The position numbers and the translations under genes are program-made. Under the pieces are notes generated by a model. That model was not told where the DNA came from. It was given only the letters and a program-made list of their open reading frames with translations, and did not search any database. A stretch of 11,238 nt of DNA from NCBI GenBank assembly GCA_934167935.1, contig CAKPMH010000033.1, positions 1-11,238 on the forward strand, read 5' to 3'. Positions 1 through 6,062 of this stretch are shown here, piece after piece; within the stretch, counting starts at the first letter, position 1, and each line of letters opens with the position of its first letter. This stretch comes from an uncultured Bacilli bacterium (GTDB taxonomy: Bacteria > Bacillota_I > Bacilli_A > RF39 > UBA660).

Positions 1-32
1 TTTACTTTATCTTCATAACTTAATTTACTCAT
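1..32 (-). CDS. 5' fragment of a probable IS3-family transposase OrfA (partial)
   Basis: Only ten full codons are visible: ATG at 32-30 followed by M-S-K-L-S-Y-E-D-K-V, and the frame is open at the window edge. An SD-like GAGG (43-40, within CGAGG 44-40) sits seven bases before the ATG. The MSKL-x-YEDK opening is familiar from the helix-turn-helix OrfA proteins of IS3/IS150-type elements in Bacillota, which are made together with OrfB by programmed frameshifting. The fragment is too short to prove this on its own; the adjacent IS-like end raises the confidence. An ordinary gene with a similar N-terminus remains possible. Confidence 0.45.
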   Translation of the reverse strand, partial: MSKLSYEDKV

Positions 33-34
33 AT

Positions 35-68
35 AAAAACCTCGTTTCTATGTCCAAGAAACGGGGTT
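35..68 (-). terminator. Hairpin at the IS end; likely terminator for the GH5 gene and SD-masking stem
   Basis: Bases 38-49 and 57-68 are near-perfect inverted repeats (12 positions, one non-Watson-Crick pair, 7-base loop). On the minus strand the stem is followed by five T residues (39-35), the form of an intrinsic terminator, and it lies 14 bases after the GH5 stop. The promoter-distal arm contains the GAGG SD of the downstream ORF, so a transcript entering from the GH5 gene would fold the SD into the stem. Confidence 0.6.
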
Positions 69-81
69 CATATCAATATGA

Positions 82-1110
82 TTATTTTTTCATTTGTTCT
101 TTTATAAATTTTCCACTTTCACTTAAATTTTTATCACTTATATCATATTCATTTGTATTTGGAAGTAAAAGAGCTGATGTTTCATTTTTATCTGATAAAG
201 ACCAATTAATAAAACTTATTTTTTTATCTCTTAAATAATCTAACCATTTTATTGTTTCTTCTTTAAATACACCACCTGTACCATCTGCATTACTTACACC
301 AAACTCACTTACTATAATAGCAATATTTTTACTTCTTGCATAATCAATTCTATCTCTAAGCCATTTTTGGTGTGTTCCGGCGTAAAAATGACATGCATAC
401 ATTATATTGCTATAATTAAGTGGATTATCAGCAGCGTCATTTATATCTTGACTCCATGTTCCTGTTCCTACAATTATAATATTATCTGTATATTTTCTAA
501 TTAATGGTATAATTTCTTCGGCATATTTTTTTATATCATTATTCCATGTAACATTCCCATTTGGTTCATTACATATTTCAAATATAACATTTGGTGTATC
601 TTTATATTCAATAGCCATTTCGGTAAAAAATTCTTTTGCTTCTTCTTTATGTATATTTGGATTATTATCACTTAAGATATGCCAATCTATAATAACATAC
701 ATATCAAGTTTAATTGCTATATTAGCAATTTCTTTTACTTTATCTTTTAATGACTTATTATATATATATCCATTTTCTTCGGTATACATTGCAATTCTAA
801 AAACATTAGTATTCCAATCATCTCTAAGTGTTTTTATAACTTTTTCATTAGCAAATTTAGAGTACCATTGTATTCCATGCGTACTTATTCCTTTTAATAT
901 TATTTCTTCTTCATATTGATTAACTAAATTTGTTTTATCTACTTTTAGTTTTCCATTATAACTTACAAGATTATTTTTCTCTTGTTTTTTATTTGTATTT
1001 TCTTTTATTTTTTTATTTTCTTTTTCTTCTATATTACTTTGTTTACTACTATTAAAATATAGAAAAACGATACTTAAGATAATTAGAATAATTGGTATTA
1101 TTTTTTTCAT
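82..1110 (-). CDS. GH5 subfamily-2-like endo-beta-1,4-glucanase, membrane-anchored or secreted
   Basis: This 342-residue protein should hydrolyse internal beta-1,4-glucosidic bonds (cellulose or mixed beta-glucan) outside the cell by the retaining mechanism of clan GH-A. Residues 5-19 form a hydrophobic N-terminal segment with no clear signal-peptidase site and no lipobox Cys, so it may stay as a membrane anchor. A Lys/Glu/Asn-rich linker (about 20-48) leads into the catalytic domain (about 50-340). The acid/base Glu is E182 in NEP and the nucleophile E269 in VSEFG. H78, R105, H144, H241, Y243 and W303 occupy the usual active-site positions. Long blocks match the Bacillus subtilis EglS catalytic domain as I remember it (LKG-S-HG-QWY, GTGTWSQD, HFYAGTH, LSDK-ET-SAL). 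No carbohydrate-binding module is present. The start is supported by GGTGAT six bases ahead of the ATG. It is transcribed alone from the 1126-1134 promoter and ends beside an IS. Confidence 0.93.
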   Translation of the reverse strand: MKKIIPIILIILSIVFLYFNSSKQSNIEEKENKKIKENTNKKQEKNNLVSYNGKLKVDKTNLVNQYEEEIILKGISTHGIQWYSKFANEKVIKTLRDDWNTNVFRIAMYTEENGYIYNKSLKDKVKEIANIAIKLDMYVIIDWHILSDNNPNIHKEEAKEFFTEMAIEYKDTPNVIFEICNEPNGNVTWNNDIKKYAEEIIPLIRKYTDNIIIVGTGTWSQDINDAADNPLNYSNIMYACHFYAGTHQKWLRDRIDYARSKNIAIIVSEFGVSNADGTGGVFKEETIKWLDYLRDKKISFINWSLSDKNETSALLLPNTNEYDISDKNLSESGKFIKEQMKK

Positions 1111-1125
1111 TTTATCACCAAATTC

Positions 1126-1134
1126 ATTATAACA
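1126..1134 (-). promoter_or_regulatory. Extended -10 promoter of the GH5 gene
   Basis: The minus strand reads TGT-TATAAT, an extended -10 element, 15 bases before the start codon and directly after the upstream terminator. I see no good -35, as is allowed for extended -10 promoters. A start about 7 bases downstream would leave a leader of only about 8 bases. Confidence 0.5.
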
Positions 1135-1135
1135 T

Positions 1136-1159
1136 AAAAAACGATTTTTTAATCGTTTT
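1136..1159 (-). terminator. Intrinsic terminator of the 143-residue hypothetical gene
   Basis: AAAACGATT (1138-1146) and AATCGTTTT (1151-1159) form a perfect 9-bp stem with a 4-base loop, followed on the minus strand by further T residues. The TAA stop of the gene (1151-1149) is the loop and the first base of the stem. Confidence 0.75.
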
Positions 1160-1580
1160 CTAAAGTAATCATAATATTATCTCTTTTTCTTCTTTTACAA
1201 TAATAATATGCTAAATTCAAATTTTTTCTTTTTCTTTTATTTTCTTCTGTTTCTATTGGTTTAAATTCTAATGAACCTTTTTGTACTTGAAAGTCATTTT
1301 GTTTAAAATGATTGTATTTCTTACTATTTTCTAATATTTTTAAGTTTTCATTTATTTCAATCATTTCTCTTTTTAATTCTTCTAGTTTATTTTTAAAATA
1401 AATTCTATCTTTTTTTAATAATTTTTTATCTAAATTTAATTTTATTAAATTCATTAAACTATTTATTCTTTTTAATTTATTTTCTAAAATTATTATTTCT
1501 TTTAAATATTCCCCTTCTTCTATTAGATTTTCTACACCAATTATGTTACGATTATCATCTCTAATAAATATCTTTGTCAT
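1149..1580 (-). CDS. Hypothetical 143-residue lysine-rich, probably coiled-coil protein
   Basis: I do not recognise this protein. It has no signal peptide, membrane segment or nucleotide-binding motif. Residues 20-85 are rich in Leu/Ile/Lys/Glu with heptad-like spacing, which suggests one or two long helices. A short polar middle (about 86-112) is followed by a strongly basic C-terminus (about 114-133, with a Tyr triplet and a KRRKR run) that could touch nucleic acid or membrane. The start is good: AAGGAGAG lies just upstream of the ATG. The gene lies 55 bases after smc on the same strand with no clear terminator between, so read-through from smc is possible, yet it has its own TTGACA/TATAAT promoter. 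Any link to SMC is only positional. Confidence 0.7.
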   Translation of the reverse strand: MTKIFIRDDNRNIIGVENLIEEGEYLKEIIILENKLKRINSLMNLIKLNLDKKLLKKDRIYFKNKLEELKREMIEINENLKILENSKKYNHFKQNDFQVQKGSLEFKPIETEENKRKRKNLNLAYYYCKRRKRDNIMITLEND

Positions 1581-1605
1581 CTACTTCTCTCCTTAGGAAA
1601 TATAT

Positions 1606-1632
1606 ATTATATTAATTTTAATGATTTGTCAA
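1606..1632 (-). promoter_or_regulatory. Promoter of the hypothetical gene, downstream of smc
   Basis: A perfect TTGACA (1632-1627) is followed after 15 bases by a perfect TATAAT (1611-1606). An alternative TAATAT gives a 17-base spacer. The start codon is 25 bases beyond the -10. It is the only clear consensus -35 I found in the window's intergenic regions. Confidence 0.6.
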
Positions 1633-1635
1633 ATT

Positions 1636-4581
1636 TTACTTAACTTCTTCCAATTTTACACTAACAAGTTTAGATACTCCTGATTCCTGCATCGTTATTC
1701 CATATAATATGTCTGCATATTCCATTGTTCTTTTTTTATGTGTTATAAGTATGAATTGTGTTTTTGATTGTAGTTGTTTCAAATAACTACCAAATGAATC
1801 AACATTTACTTCATCTAATGCAGCTTCTACTTCATCTAATATACAAAAAGGTACTGGTCTTGATTTTAATATAGCAAATAATAAACTGATTGCTGTAAAG
1901 GTTTTTTCTCCTCCTGATAAAAGAGAGATACTTTTTAGACTTTTTCCTGGTGGAGATGCGACTATTTCAATTCCTGTTTCTAATATATTATTTGGATCTG
2001 TTAATTTTAAATCAGCAGTTCCTCCTTTAAATAGATCTTTAAATGTTTGTTTAAAATTTTCTCTTATTATTTTAAATGTTTTTGTGAATTCTGTTTCCAT
2101 TACTTCATCCATTTCTTTTATAATTAAAAGTAATGTATCTTCTGCTTTTAATAAATCATTTTGTTGATTTATTAAATAATTATATCTTTCACTAACTCTA
2201 TCATACTCTTCTATAGCATCAATATTTACATTTCCTAAATCTTTAATTATTCTTCTTAAATTATTTACTTTATTTCTAGCTTCATTTTCTTCTATTTCTA
2301 ATTTATACATAGTTGTTGCTTTTTCATAAGTTAATGAATATGTTTCATTTAATTTATTTAATAAATTATCTAATTTTACATCCATCCTATTAACATCTAT
2401 TTCTAAATCTTTTAGTTCTTTATTTTTTTCTTTATATATACTATTTTCTTGTTTTAATGCTGCTTCATATTCTTCTAAATCAATATTTAAATTTGTCTTT
2501 TCTTTTTTTAATTCTTCTAATTTTAATTCACATTTATTTTTTAAATCTATTTCTTTATAATATTTTTCTAATATTTTTTGTTCTTCATCACTTAAATTAT
2601 TATTTAATAATTTATCTGTTCCATTTATTTCATCTTTTGCAAATTTCAATTTTAATTTATATTCTTCTTTTGTTTCTGTCCTTACATTTATGTATTCTTC
2701 TTTACTTATTTTATCCTTGTTTAGTAAATATATTTTGTCTTCTAAGGCTTTATAGTTATAGTCTGTAACATTTATTTCATTTTCTATTTCTTTTATTTTT
2801 TTTACGACTCCATCAATATCTTTAAGGCTATTTTCAAGTTCATATTTATCACTAATTATGTTATTTCTTCTAAAATCAGTTCCACCTGTTATTGAACCTC
2901 CTACATGTAGTAATTCTCCGTCTAATGTAACTATTTTATATCTATGATTAATTAATTTACTTATTTTATTAGCATTTTCTATATTATCTACAATTAAAAC
3001 ATTTCCAAGTTGATTTTCTATTATATTTTGATATTTTTTATCAAATTTTACTAATTTTGATGCAACAGAAATAAATCCTTCTACATTTAATACAATATTT
3101 AAAGTATTTTCATCTATACATTTTCCTTTTATTATATTAAGTGGGAAAAAGGTTACTCTACCTAATTTATTTTCTTTCAAATATTTTATTGCTTCACTTG
3201 CATTTTTTTCGCTCTCTACTACTATATATGATGTAGATGCTCCAAGACTAGTTGTAATTGCAACAGAATATTTCTCTTCTACTTCAATTAAGTTTCCAAT
3301 TGCATCACAAATTCCTGTTAATTTTATATTATTTAAAACATTTTTTACAGATGTTGGAAGACTGCCATTGTTCTCTATTTTTTCTTTTAAATTATCTATT
3401 TTTTCTTCTAATTTATTTTTTTCTCTTATTTTTGAACTTAAATTATATTCTAAATTTATTTTAGTTGTTTTTTGACTTTCTATTTGTTTTTCTGTTTTTG
3501 CTATTTCTTCTTTTATGTTATTTAATTCTTTTTCTTTTATTTCTATTTCATCTATTATTTTATTAATATTATTTTGTAATTCTAATTCCTTTTCTTTTAA
3601 TTCTATGATATTGTTATGTAGTTTTGTGTCTTCTACATTATATTTTTTTCTTTCTATTAAAATTGTTTTTTCACTATTTATCTGCTCAACATTTTTTATT
3701 TTTTCTAATAATTCTTTATTATAATTATTTATTTCTTGTTCTATTTTATTTAATTTTAGTTTATATTCTTCTACTTTTGCTTCTTTATTTGTATTTGTTA
3801 CGGATATTTCTAATAATTCTTTATTTATTTGTTCTATTTCATTTTTTGATTCTAAATATTTATAATTTATATCAGTTATATCTCTTGTTATTAAAGCAAC
3901 TTCTATATTTTTTAATTCTTCTTGTTTTTCTTTGTATATTATTGCTTTATCTCTTTGTTCCTTTAATGGTTCAACTTGATTTTTTAATTCATTTACAATA
4001 TCACTTATTCTACTCATATTATCATGAGTTCTTTCTAGTTTTCTTAATGCTTCTTCTTTTCTTTTTCTATATTTAAGTACACTTGCTGCTTCTTCAAAAA
4101 TAACCCTTCTATTTTCTGGTTTACTACTTATTATTTCTTCAACTTTTCCTTGTGAAATTATATTGAATGATTCTTTAGCAATACCACTATCTAAAAGTAA
4201 GTCTGTTATATCTTTAAGTCTAGCTCTTTCATTATTTATAAAATATTCATTTGTAGAATCTTTATATACTCTTCTTGTTATTGAAACTTCATCATAATCT
4301 AAGGGTAAATATTTATCTTTATTATCAAAAACTAATGTTACACTAGCACTACCTGATGGTTTTCTTGATTTAGATCCTGAAAAAATGACATCTGTCATAT
4401 TTCCTTCCCCTCTAAGTGATTTTACGGATTGTTCACCTAGCACCCATCTTACAGCATCTACAACATTACTTTTTCCACTACCATTTGGACCTACTACACC
4501 TGTAATTCCATTTGTAAGTTCTATATTAATTTTATCAGCAAATGACTTAAATCCATTCGCTACTATTTTTTTTAAATACAT
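1636..4581 (-). CDS. smc: Chromosome partition protein SMC, short-armed form
   Basis: SMC is the ATPase of the Smc-ScpAB condensin that extrudes and aligns chromosome arms. All diagnostic parts are present in its 981 residues: N-terminal head with Walker A GPNGSGKSN (31-39), a first coiled coil (about 165-405), a hinge with its Gly-rich end (about 406-570, HVGGSITGG at 559-567), a second coiled coil (about 571-800), the signature LSGGEK (888-893), Walker B CILDE (913-917, catalytic E917), D-loop ALD (921-923) and switch H948. B. subtilis Smc has about 1186 residues; here both arms are shorter by a similar amount, so this is a coherent short form and not a deletion. Mycoplasma P115 proteins have a similar length. 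The SD is weak (AGAAAGTG). A TATAAT lies 23 bases ahead of the ATG. The usual neighbours rnc and ftsY are absent. Confidence 0.97.
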   Translation of the reverse strand: MYLKKIVANGFKSFADKINIELTNGITGVVGPNGSGKSNVVDAVRWVLGEQSVKSLRGEGNMTDVIFSGSKSRKPSGSASVTLVFDNKDKYLPLDYDEVSITRRVYKDSTNEYFINNERARLKDITDLLLDSGIAKESFNIISQGKVEEIISSKPENRRVIFEEAASVLKYRKRKEEALRKLERTHDNMSRISDIVNELKNQVEPLKEQRDKAIIYKEKQEELKNIEVALITRDITDINYKYLESKNEIEQINKELLEISVTNTNKEAKVEEYKLKLNKIEQEINNYNKELLEKIKNVEQINSEKTILIERKKYNVEDTKLHNNIIELKEKELELQNNINKIIDEIEIKEKELNNIKEEIAKTEKQIESQKTTKINLEYNLSSKIREKNKLEEKIDNLKEKIENNGSLPTSVKNVLNNIKLTGICDAIGNLIEVEEKYSVAITTSLGASTSYIVVESEKNASEAIKYLKENKLGRVTFFPLNIIKGKCIDENTLNIVLNVEGFISVASKLVKFDKKYQNIIENQLGNVLIVDNIENANKISKLINHRYKIVTLDGELLHVGGSITGGTDFRRNNIISDKYELENSLKDIDGVVKKIKEIENEINVTDYNYKALEDKIYLLNKDKISKEEYINVRTETKEEYKLKLKFAKDEINGTDKLLNNNLSDEEQKILEKYYKEIDLKNKCELKLEELKKEKTNLNIDLEEYEAALKQENSIYKEKNKELKDLEIDVNRMDVKLDNLLNKLNETYSLTYEKATTMYKLEIEENEARNKVNNLRRIIKDLGNVNIDAIEEYDRVSERYNYLINQQNDLLKAEDTLLLIIKEMDEVMETEFTKTFKIIRENFKQTFKDLFKGGTADLKLTDPNNILETGIEIVASPPGKSLKSISLLSGGEKTFTAISLLFAILKSRPVPFCILDEVEAALDEVNVDSFGSYLKQLQSKTQFILITHKKRTMEYADILYGITMQESGVSKLVSVKLEEVK

Positions 4582-4604
4582 ACAATCACACTTTCTAATT
4601 ATTT

Positions 4605-4610
4605 ATTATA
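4605..4610 (-). promoter_or_regulatory. Putative -10 box of smc
   Basis: TATAAT on the minus strand, 23 bases before the smc ATG, with no upstream TG and no convincing -35. In DNA this AT-rich a lone hexamer is weak evidence; its position between the upstream terminator and the start codon is what supports it. Confidence 0.35.
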
Positions 4611-4643
4611 CTATATTTTAAAGAAAAAAGGAATGTTATATAT

Positions 4644-4670
4644 AAAGAAAAAAAGATATAAATATCTTTT
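4644..4670 (-). terminator. Intrinsic terminator of the minus-strand XRE regulator
   Basis: AAAAGATA (4651-4658) and TATCTTTT (4663-4670) make an 8-bp stem with a 4-base loop, followed on the minus strand by TTTCTTT. The TAA stop (4671-4669) of the gene overlaps the stem, so the hairpin starts inside the coding sequence. Confidence 0.65.
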
Positions 4671-4878
4671 ATTTAATAACATGTTTATGGTCATTATAAA
4701 ATAATTCATCTGGTTTCATTTTAAAAATTTTTGCTATTTTAACGGCCATATCATAAGTTAATCTTCTTCTTCCATTTTCTATTTGTGAATAAAAAGGTTT
4801 ACTTATTCCAAGTATTTCAGCTATGTATCTACTTGTATAATTATTTTTTATTCTTAGTTCTTTTAATTTAGAATTCAT
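4669..4878 (-). CDS. Small XRE (Cro/CI-like) helix-turn-helix regulator, 69 residues
   Basis: The protein is a single HTH_3-type DNA-binding domain with almost nothing added. The first helix is rich in basic residues (KLKELRIKN), helix 2 is about 16-25 (SRYIAEILGI), and the recognition helix about 26-36 has the typical S-x-x-x-Y-S-Q-I-E-N-G pattern. The C-terminal KPDELF is a common end of this fold. The start is firm: GGGAGGAG precedes the ATG. Divergently, a second XRE gene starts 111 bases away, and a near-palindrome at 4908-4926 overlaps this gene's -35 region, so autoregulation or cross-regulation is likely. No toxin or phage gene lies beside it. Target genes cannot be told from the sequence. 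Confidence 0.88.
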   Translation of the reverse strand: MNSKLKELRIKNNYTSRYIAEILGISKPFYSQIENGRRRLTYDMAVKIAKIFKMKPDELFYNDHKHVIK

Positions 4879-4896
4879 GTTTACTCCTCCCTAATT

Positions 4897-4905
4897 ATTA
4901 TATCA
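4897..4905 (-). promoter_or_regulatory. Extended -10 promoter of the minus-strand XRE gene
   Basis: The minus strand reads TGA-TATAAT, 18 bases before the ATG. The upstream palindrome covers the place where a -35 would be. A start about 7 bases downstream would leave a leader near 11 bases that still holds the strong GGGAGGAG SD. Confidence 0.5.
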
Positions 4906-4907
4906 TA

Positions 4908-4926
4908 AGTTCACTAATAGTGTACT
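4908..4926. promoter_or_regulatory. Near-palindromic operator candidate between the divergent XRE genes
   Basis: The sequence AGT-T-CACTA-A-TAGTG-T-ACT is symmetrical over 16 of 19 positions (the central base and one symmetric pair break it). Its core is CACTA-A-TAGTG. It sits three bases upstream of the extended -10 of the minus-strand regulator and about 65 bases before the plus-strand start, as expected for the binding site of a dimeric XRE repressor. Confidence 0.5.
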
Positions 4927-4989
4927 GAAGTTTATATATAAAAGTTATAAAATATAGATAATTGGTAATTTTTGGAAATAGGTGGTAAT

Positions 4990-5241
4990 ATGATTACTAA
5001 TAATGTTATTCATAAACAATATGAAACATTTAGTGAAAATATAAAATATTATAGAAAAAAGCTTAATCTAACACAAGAAGAATTAGCTGAAAAATCTGAT
5101 TTAAGTATTTCTTATATTAAACAAATTGAATCTAATAAAGAATTTAAAAATGTTTCTTTAACTGTTATATTAAAATTATCTAAAGCTTTAGATGTTAGTG
5201 TTGATAAATTATTTATTATTAAAATTAAAACGTCAGATTGA
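4990..5241 (+). CDS. Small XRE (Cro/CI-like) helix-turn-helix regulator, 83 residues
   Basis: This is the only plus-strand gene I accept. It is a single HTH_3 domain: first helix SENIKYYRKKLN, helix 2 about 28-38 (TQEELAEKSDL), recognition helix about 39-50 (SISYIKQIESNK), then the two supporting helices and a V-D-K-L-F ending. I start it at the ATG at 4990 because AGGTGG (4980-4985) stands four bases ahead; a frame-open TTG at 4972 would lie upstream of that SD and add six residues. It is divergent from the other XRE gene and shares the intergenic palindrome. Its TGA stop lies in a terminator hairpin. The regulated genes are unknown; self-regulation of the pair is the simplest idea. Confidence 0.88.
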   Translation: MITNNVIHKQYETFSENIKYYRKKLNLTQEELAEKSDLSISYIKQIESNKEFKNVSLTVILKLSKALDVSVDKLFIIKIKTSD

Positions 5242-5250
5242 CGTTTTTTT
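5227..5250. terminator. Bidirectional terminator between the plus-strand XRE gene and the YebC-family gene
   Basis: AAAACGTCA (5227-5235) and TGACGTTTT (5239-5247) form a perfect 9-bp stem with a 3-base loop. On the plus strand three more T follow (seven T in a row in total); on the minus strand the stem ends in TTTTAATTTTAA. It serves two convergent genes: the TGA of the XRE gene (5239-5241) is in the stem, and the TAA of the YebC-family gene (5251-5249) is at its edge. Confidence 0.75.
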
Positions 5251-5983
5251 AGTCTTCTACATTATGATATACGTTTTTAACATCTTCTATATCATCCAAC
5301 ATAGAAACAAGTCTATCAAAGATTTCTCTATCTTCACCTTCTATTTTGATTTTTTCTTTTGGAAGCATTGAAATTTCATCAATTTCAAATTCAACAGGCT
5401 TAATAGTTTCTATTGCTGATTTTAAGGCATATGAATCTTTAGGGTTTCCATAAATAATAACTAAATCATTATCAGTTTCAATATCATCAATATCTAAATC
5501 AGCATCTATAATAGCATTCATAACATCTTCTTCTTGTAATCCTTTAAATCCTATAATACATAAATTATCATAATTAAATGATACAGAACCTTGTACACCC
5601 ATTTTACATTTACATTTATTTAATGCTGCCTTTACACTACTAATTGATCTATTAACATTATCAGTTAAACATTCTACAATAAGAGTTGATCCTGCTGGTC
5701 CAAAAATCTCATAATTTACTTTTTCATATGATTCATCTACACCACTATTTACTTTATCAATAGCTCTTTTTATTATATCAGCTGGAACTTGTTCTTTTTT
5801 TGCACGTTCCATTATTCTTTTAAGTGATGCATTAGAATTTGGATCTGTTCCACCACGTTTTGCAATATCATATATTTCTCTTGCATACATTGAATATAAT
5901 TTTGCTTTTGCTGCACCTGTTTTTTGAATGCTTGCTTTTCTAACTTCATAAGCTCTACCAAATAATTGGATATCTAATTTCAT
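5249..5983 (-). CDS. YebC/TACO1-family protein, 244 residues
   Basis: The family (YebC, PmpR, YeeI; mitochondrial TACO1) was long annotated as transcriptional regulators and is now also linked to translation, including relief of ribosome stalling. Cytosolic. The sequence shows the N-terminal block GRAYEVRKASIQKTGAAKAK, then KRIMERAKKEQVPADII-RAI, the core F-G-P-A-G-S-T with L-T-D-N-V-N-R, the G-V-Q-G-S-V-S-F block and a C-terminal domain ending VYHNV. The length is normal. I choose the ATG at 5983 because AGGAAGAG (5998-5991) is nine bases before it; the ATG at 6001 has no SD and would read through that SD. The chosen start gives eight residues (MKLDIQLF) ahead of the usual GR start. Single-gene unit between two terminators. 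Confidence 0.93.
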   Translation of the reverse strand: MKLDIQLFGRAYEVRKASIQKTGAAKAKLYSMYAREIYDIAKRGGTDPNSNASLKRIMERAKKEQVPADIIKRAIDKVNSGVDESYEKVNYEIFGPAGSTLIVECLTDNVNRSISSVKAALNKCKCKMGVQGSVSFNYDNLCIIGFKGLQEEDVMNAIIDADLDIDDIETDNDLVIIYGNPKDSYALKSAIETIKPVEFEIDEISMLPKEKIKIEGEDREIFDRLVSMLDDIEDVKNVYHNVED

Positions 5984-5990
5984 ATAATCA

Positions 5991-5998
5991 CTCTTCCT
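5991..5998 (-). promoter_or_regulatory. Shine-Dalgarno site that fixes the YebC-family start
   Basis: AGGAAGAG on the minus strand lies nine bases ahead of the ATG at 5983 and directly behind the ATG at 6001, whose own upstream sequence (AAATATGTA) has no purine-rich site. Confidence 0.7.
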
Positions 5999-6017
5999 CA
6001 TTACATATTTATTTTAC

Positions 6018-6023
6018 ATTATA
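6018..6023 (-). promoter_or_regulatory. Putative -10 box of the YebC-family gene
   Basis: TATAAT on the minus strand, 34 bases before the chosen start at 5983. No TG extension and no clear -35. The only other signal in this 77-base gap is the LCP terminator. Confidence 0.35.
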
Positions 6024-6040
6024 TAATATAATTTTACAAG

Positions 6041-6062
6041 AAAAAAATATCACAAGGATATT
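6041..6062 (-). terminator. Intrinsic terminator of the LCP gene
   Basis: AATATC (6046-6051) and GATATT (6057-6062) form a 6-bp stem with a 5-base loop, followed on the minus strand by five T (6045-6041). The stop codon TAA (6063-6061) lies in the stem. The stem is short, but the T-run is good. Confidence 0.6.

Larger units (their letters stand above)
1..70 (-). mobile_element. Probable left end of an IS3-family (IS150-like) insertion sequence, cut by the window edge
   Basis: Read on the minus strand from base 70, the sequence begins TGAACCCCGTTTCTTGGACA. This resembles IS150-subgroup IS3 ends, which start with TG and carry a TTGGACA-like block. It is followed within 20 bases by an SD and an ATG whose first residues look like the OrfA of such elements. 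The end lies 11 bases beyond the stop codon of the GH5 gene. The other end and the target duplication are outside the window, so the element boundary is inferred from motif resemblance and gene position. Confidence 0.55.

Noticed and set aside
2457..4076. Plus-strand open frames opposite smc (also at 7770-8051 and 8094-8297 opposite spo0A)
   Set aside because: They are strings of Leu, Phe, Ile and Tyr produced by reading AT-rich Lys/Glu/Asn codons backwards; they have no SD sites and lie wholly over well-supported genes.
1636..4581. smc as a frameshifted or internally deleted pseudogene because of its short length
   Set aside because: Both heads, the hinge and all ATPase motifs are in one frame and both arms are shortened alike.
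4972..4989. TTG start at 4972 for the plus-strand XRE gene
   Set aside because: The AGGTGG SD is downstream of this TTG and well placed for the ATG at 4990.
4669..5241. Toxin-antitoxin or prophage repressor module
   Set aside because: Neither XRE gene has a toxin, integrase or phage gene beside it; both neighbours are housekeeping genes.
5249..5983. LDIQLFG N-terminus as a sign of a phage head protein
   Set aside because: Similar short leaders are known to me from phage structural proteins, but the rest is a complete YebC-family protein with no phage genes around.
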